DNA from: Tetrapyrgos nigripes
Lineage: Eukaryota; Basidiomycota; Agaricomycetes; Agaricales; Campanellaceae
Direction of reading: 5' to 3'
Length of the DNA stretch: 64,000 bases
Assembly: GCA_013368315.1 (NCBI GenBank)
Contig: JAACJM010000003.1
Coordinates: 310,001 to 374,000, forward strand
Part shown: positions 59,685-64,000 of the stretch, piece by piece
How the letters are laid out: each line of letters opens with the position of its first letter
Position numbering within the stretch: the stretch's first letter is position 1
Notes under the pieces: model-generated
Database searches by the model: none
What the model was told of the DNA's origin: nothing
What the model saw: only the letters and a program-made list of their open reading frames with translations
Position numbers and translations under genes: made by a program

Positions 59685-60567
59685 CTATGAACTCGAGTTT
59701 GAGACATCCGATTCCTTCTCCAGCTCCACAATCCTTTTGAGATGACCATCTCTCTGTGACTTGAGCACCTTCAAGTATTCCTCGTCCGAGATGGATTTGA
59801 CACCGATGTATTCCAGTAATGTTGAGGTCCATGTTTTCCCTGGAGATGCTGGACTAGGTAATCCATTGTGTACGACGACCGTACGAGGTTGCGAGTCGGT
59901 CGTATTCGAGGTGGGTCGAGATGGTGAATTTTTTAGCTCATGAGAAAGGTATATCAGTCGGGCGACCTTGAGTTCATTATACATGTATTGCAGCACAGAG
60001 CATAATACTCCTGCAGTAAAGCCACCGGGCAAAATTGCTCGTGGTCCCGCTGAAAACAAGACGATTACTTGCAGCACTTTTGAGCAAAAGGAAAGCCACG
60101 TACCAGCAAGCCCTCGTATTATACCACCTGTAGCAAAACCGCTAGTTCCAGAATCAAGTAACCTGTCTGTGCGGATTTGATTCCATGTCAACTCTGGTGA
60201 TTCTTCTCCTGGCTTCAGACGCGCTTCGGCTCTTCTACGTTCATATTGTGCCAATGGAAGCGCGTAGACAAAACAGGGACTGACAAGATATTCTCGAATG
60301 CCTGCTAAGACTCAGAGATGTGTCAAATTTCGGTGGAAGATTACACACTAAAGAATGTCAGAGCAGAGACACCACTGTTGATGGCTGCTGAAGTTGTCAA
60401 TGCACCATAATTGGGTTTTGCGGTGGTGACCGCGTATAGACTGGTAACAAAGGTACTGATCGCAGCTACAAAAAGGTCAGTATTGGCCCAAGAATGGTGT
60501 TCACATAAAAAACGGACTTGCATGTAGCAATTGTACCCTGAACAACAGTCGACGATCTTGAGCTCAT
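59685..60567 (-). CDS. Tim17/Tim22/Tim23-family-like membrane protein
   Basis: Four exons (60537-60567, 60349-60465, 60104-60301, 59685-60049) give 236 aa. A short polar start MSSRSSTVVQ leads into VTSLYAVTTAKPNYGALTTSAAINSGVSALTFFS, then after a hydrophilic loop GTSGFATGGIIRGLAG and GPRAILPGGFTAGVLCSVLQYMYNEL. Glycine-spaced helices (GxxxG) and the RAILPGGFTAG string resemble the Tim17-family fold, so an organelle inner-membrane protein is likely. The C-terminus is a soluble Ser/Thr/Pro region and a Lys/Glu helix. Not confidently assignable to Tim17, Tim22, Tim23 or a peroxisomal member. Shares an 83 bp promoter with the HOS2-like gene. Confidence 0.6.
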
Positions 60568-60650
60568 GAAAAAGAGGAAGTGACGTATAGCTTCACGTGC
60601 TGCCTCCTTTGATGCGCACGGACCCTTCTCTGACAACACTCTGCTCTATC
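60568..60650. promoter_or_regulatory. Very short divergent promoter, Tim17-like/HOS2-like genes
   Basis: 83 bp between start codons. Contains AGTGACGTA and a perfect E-box CACGTG (TTCACGTGCT) about 50 bp from the HOS2-like start. Factors are not known. Confidence 0.5.
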
Positions 60651-62619
60651 ATGTCAAAAAGACGAGTAGCATACTATTATGACAGCAAGTCTTTTCTTCG
60701 TTGATCATTTTCTTTTATCTTGACCTTTATCAGCCGACGTGGGGTCGTATACCTACGGATTGGGTCATCCAATGAAACCCCATAGGATACGGATGGCACA
60801 CGAACTCATTGCAGCCTATGATATGTTGGATAAAATGCACATTCTGGTGTGTGTCAAAATACCGTTGCTTTATTTCGGTGCTTATCTACCAAACTTTTCA
60901 GCGACCAAAGCGTTCTACACCTCAGGCAATGACCGCATTTCATACGGACGAATACATCCATTTTCTTAATAAAGTCACGCCAGAAACCGCAGAGGAGCTC
61001 ACTTTCCATGGAACTCGATGTGCGTGATTTTACTGTAGAGAATTTCCCGATGACTCATTTGCAAGACAGTTTTGGTCGGCGACGACAATCCCCCGTTTGA
61101 AGGCGTTTTCGAATTCTGCTCTATATCTGCTGGAGGTTCCATCGGTGTGTGATACGCATTATTGAACAAGTTTCCAAGCCTCAACGTCTTTTCCAGATGC
61201 TGCCAACCGTTTGGCATCAGGTGCTGCAGATATTGCCATAAACTGGGCCGGCGGTTTGCATCATGCAAAGAAACGCGAAGCATCGGGATTCTGTTATATC
61301 AATGACATTGTACTCGGTATTCTCGAGTTACTACGGACATACCCTCGCGTTCTGTATATCGACATTGATTGCCACCACGGAGACGGCGTAGAAGAGGCAT
61401 TCTACACCACAGACCGCGTCATGACGTGCAGTTTTCACAAGTACGGCGAGTATTTTCCTGGAACGGGAACACAAGAGGACAGAGGACGAGGAAAGGGGAA
61501 GGGTTACGCCATTAATGTCCCTCTGAAAGATGGAATGACGGATGAGTCTTTTCAAAGCATATTTGAACCGGTGCGTTCTGGTTGTATATTTCACATTCTG
61601 AGCCCAATGTTCATTGATTCATAGATCCTGTCCAAAATCATGGAAGTCTATCAACCGTCCGCAGTTGTTCTGCAATGTGGTGCTGATTCTCTCTCCGGAG
61701 ACAAGCTCGGCTGTTTCAACTTGTCCATGCAAGGTCATGCTCACTCCGTTCAATTTATGCGCCAATACAACGTTCCGCTCATTCTGCTTGGAGGTGGTGG
61801 GTATACCGTCAAGAACGTCGCTCGCGCATGGGCATATGAAACTGCCTGTGCTCTCGGTATAGAAGATACAATCAACCCCAATCTACCATGGAACGAGTAT
61901 TTTGAATGGTTCGGTCCTCGGTACCGGCTGGAGGTTGCAACAAACAATATGGAGGATCAGAATTTGAAAGATGCGTCTCTGGAGAGAGTACGGTGCGTAG
62001 AATTTTCTCTGGATTGCTATTCCATTATTGAAGCCATCCTAGCATTACCGCTCTCGAGCAACTCAACGAATTACAGACTGCACCTTCCGTCCAAATGCAA
62101 GATACGCCAAGGGAAAGTCTCGGACACCATCTCGGCTTTGACAGAGACGGACAAGACAGAAACGAACTAGACGAGCGATTGGCCCAACACGCACGCTTTG
62201 TCTACCATCTCCAAGAATTCGACTCTGCATCCTCTGCAACCTCGGAAGACGAATCATGGGATTCAGACGATTCCAATGCTTCCAACACGCGATCCACACG
62301 AGGAAACAATCGCTTCCGGAACACTCACATTGAACGCAAGCGGATGTCCATATTGAACAATCATTACTATGATGTTCCTGTTAATGAGGAGGGTTTCGAG
62401 CATTATGATATTGGCCCTCTCGGTAAGACTGGAAAGCGAAGGTTCTTCTATAGTCAGGCGAGATGGGACGAGGGTTGTGAAGAGGTCGTGTTGGGACAAC
62501 CGAAGGCGTATGCAGGAGGTGCATTGGCCGAATTGATGCAGAGAGGAGGGAAAGAGACAAATGGTATAGATGTAGACGAGGTGGATGATGATTGGGACGA
62601 TATGCCTGTCGACTCTTGA
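60651..62619 (+). CDS. HOS2: HOS2-type class I histone deacetylase
   Basis: Seven exons (60651-60684, 60734-60846, 60902-61019, 61070-61144, 61197-61570, 61625-61992, 62043-62619) give 552 aa. The deacetylase core is complete: [54 protein letters not shown] (active-site His pair), [16 protein letters not shown] (zinc ligands D-x-H), [30 protein letters not shown] and LLGGGGYT. The SYTYG start and overall identity pattern favour HOS2 over RPD3. Role: NAD-independent, zinc-dependent deacetylation of histone tails in a SET3C-like complex. The acidic C-terminus is Ser/Asp-rich. The first intron (60685-60733) needs a GC-AG splice with GCAAGT donor. Confidence 0.93.
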
Positions 62620-63508
62620 CATCTGAGCTTTCTGTTTCTGTTGCTATTGGGTTTGAGATGCTGTATGTATAACATATTTGTACCATGTTATGTGTAATAC
62701 CTAGCTAGTACCTTATACTCGGTTTCACGGGAGAAACAGCCCATGAAGGACAACTTCAGATTTACTTCAGATGGGACTGAACTCGACGAGATCAGTCTCT
62801 CCGGCTGCTTCTCAAACTTGAGGCCACACTTTTTGCTGCATAAGATTTCGTTCATGAGCTGTGGCTAGATTGCTACAATAGTTTATGCACGTACCACAGC
62901 TCTAGGAAGTGACTGTTGAGGAGGTTCGATATCGTCATGTCCAATTCATATGTGCAGACACGAGCAAGGCCCCAGTTTGGAATCGGCAGGAGTGGTTCAG
63001 GAGCTAAAGTAAAGTCTGCGTCGGATTGATCAGAATTCCTGACTGCATCACGGAGGACTATCATTTGTAGAAAACAACTTTCAGCACTCGAAGAGATCAA
63101 GCATACAAAGCACACGGAGACTTACGGATGATCAATCTGCCGAAGGTTTCATTGATTTATGGACGTTGGTTAGGATGGTGACACTTTCGGCGTCGGGCCA
63201 GTCACGTCTGTGCGTGTCAGACATGATGAGACTAATGCGAAAGAGATGCTCGACCAACCGACTACGCTAGCGCTCGTAGCCCAACCCAAAGTGTACACCA
63301 TCGATGATTATGTCCAAAGGTATTTTCATCAACTGTCCTACTATAACTACAGCTATACTTATACAGCATGCTAATGGGCGTAGCCCCTTGGCCAACGCCC
63401 GTTACAGGCAACCAAAGTTGCTTCTTTGCGCAATGCTGGACGATTGCATCTAAGAGTTTGAGTTTTTTTGGTGATGGTGGTGATCCATGCAAAACTTTAG
63501 AGATCCCA
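62620..63508. other. Uncertain region, 890 bp, possible unrecognised minus-strand gene
   Basis: Two minus-strand segments have protein-like composition: 63222-63130 (start SDTHRRDWPDAESVTILTNVH) and about 63070-62890 (VRNSDQSDADFTLAPEPLL, WGLARVCTYELDM). A third frame at about 62860-62700 reads MNEILCSKKCGLKFEKQPE. I could not join them with sound splice sites, and no family is recognised. It may be a decayed or species-specific gene. Confidence 0.3.
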
Positions 63509-64000
63509 TTACGGCCCAGATACTTGGTCAACTGAAGGCTGCCGTTGGACTCCAGCGGCTGACCAGATCCGAAAAGCAGCTTCATCACCAGCCTTCAACG
63601 CATTTCCAGCAGCAGTAACGCAGTATGTGCCGTCCATTCCACTGAGAGTGGCGCCCGCTTGGACAAGTATGTCAACCACGTCCCGATGACTCTGCCTAGC
63701 AGCCTATAAAAGTTCAGTGACTGAGATCGATGTATGCGGTAAATGCCTTACATAGTACAGAGCGGTATGCCCAAGGCTATCACGAAGGTGTACGAGAGCT
63801 CCAGATTGGAGCAGTAAATTGACCGATTCCATGTGGCCATTAAACGCTGCTATATGCAGAGGCGACCTCCCGGATCCTGGTTCAATGCAATTTACCATAC
63901 CACCCGGTATGTTGGTGTACTTGGGTATTTCTGGTGGACCATGACCTTCTGCACTGTCCGGTGGTTCGATCAATCCAATACAAAATTTGATGCTTTCTAC
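63509..64000 (-). CDS. Ankyrin-repeat protein, 3' end (runs off the right edge)
   Basis: Exons 63752 to the window edge and 63509-63703, intron 63704-63751 with GT-AG ends. The visible C-terminus has two ankyrin repeats: SPLHIAAFNGHMESVNLLLQSGA and HTALYYAARQSHRDVVDILVQAGA. A short tail (EAAFRIWSAAGVQ) follows and ends at GP*. This tail layout recalls the ankyrin C-terminus of fungal L-asparaginase/60-kDa lysophospholipase-type enzymes, but the enzyme part is outside the window, so that is a guess. Two or more repeats probably lie further upstream. Confidence 0.65.

Overview
The window looks like a nuclear contig from a filamentous mushroom-type basidiomycete (Agaricomycetes). Genes are dense and split by many short introns, mostly 45-65 nt with GT-AG ends. 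Gene content is typical of the group: SAC1, PTEN, ATG15, SKP1, mRNA guanylyltransferase, HOS2-type deacetylase, a DUF3074/START-like protein, and TPR proteins of a fungal type. The repeats (Plavaka DNA transposon, Helitron, Ty1/copia, large trypsin-like protease family) are also characteristic. Species cannot be fixed from sequence alone. All gene models below were assembled by hand from splice signals and reading-frame consistency.

Region 1 (1-18.9 kb) is ordinary euchromatin. In order it holds: the 5' part of a SAC1 phosphoinositide phosphatase; a secreted double beta-trefoil protein; a divergent MFS sugar transporter/sulfatase pair; the vacuolar autophagic-body lipase ATG15; two unknown membrane proteins; a PTEN phosphatase with an apparent one-base frameshift, divergent from a macro-domain protein; and guanine deaminase. 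Region 2 (18.9-24.9 kb) is gene-poor: a 3.3 kb gap, one small doubtful ORF, one conserved unknown gene and a pyrimidine-rich 1.4 kb stretch. Region 3 (24.9-29.9 kb) is compact housekeeping: CEG1, SKP1 divergent from mitochondrial bL27, and a DUF3074 protein.

Region 4 (about 29.9-49.8 kb) is a 20 kb repeat island. It holds a trypsin-like protease pseudogene joined to a SKP1 pseudogene copied from 5 kb away with its introns and upstream region, 3.6 kb of CpG-poor debris, and a complete 6.0 kb Ty1/copia element with 213 bp LTRs and a 5 bp target duplication. These are followed by Helitron and Plavaka remnants and a second protease pseudogene interrupted by a solo LTR. The island is bracketed by two direct copies of the 3' end of the DUF3074 gene. 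Sequence differences inside it are largely CpG to TpG/CpA, as expected from cytosine methylation and deamination.

Region 5 (50-64 kb) returns to normal genes: a 15-exon glutamine-synthetase-family gene divergent from a WDR53-like WD40 gene, two tandem TPR paralogues, a Tim17-family-like membrane protein divergent from a HOS2-type histone deacetylase, and the 3' end of an ankyrin-repeat gene. No tRNA, rRNA or CRISPR array was seen. No wholly new system is evident. The points most worth following are the island's bracketing duplication, the SKP1-protease chimera, the deamination signature and the PTEN frameshift.
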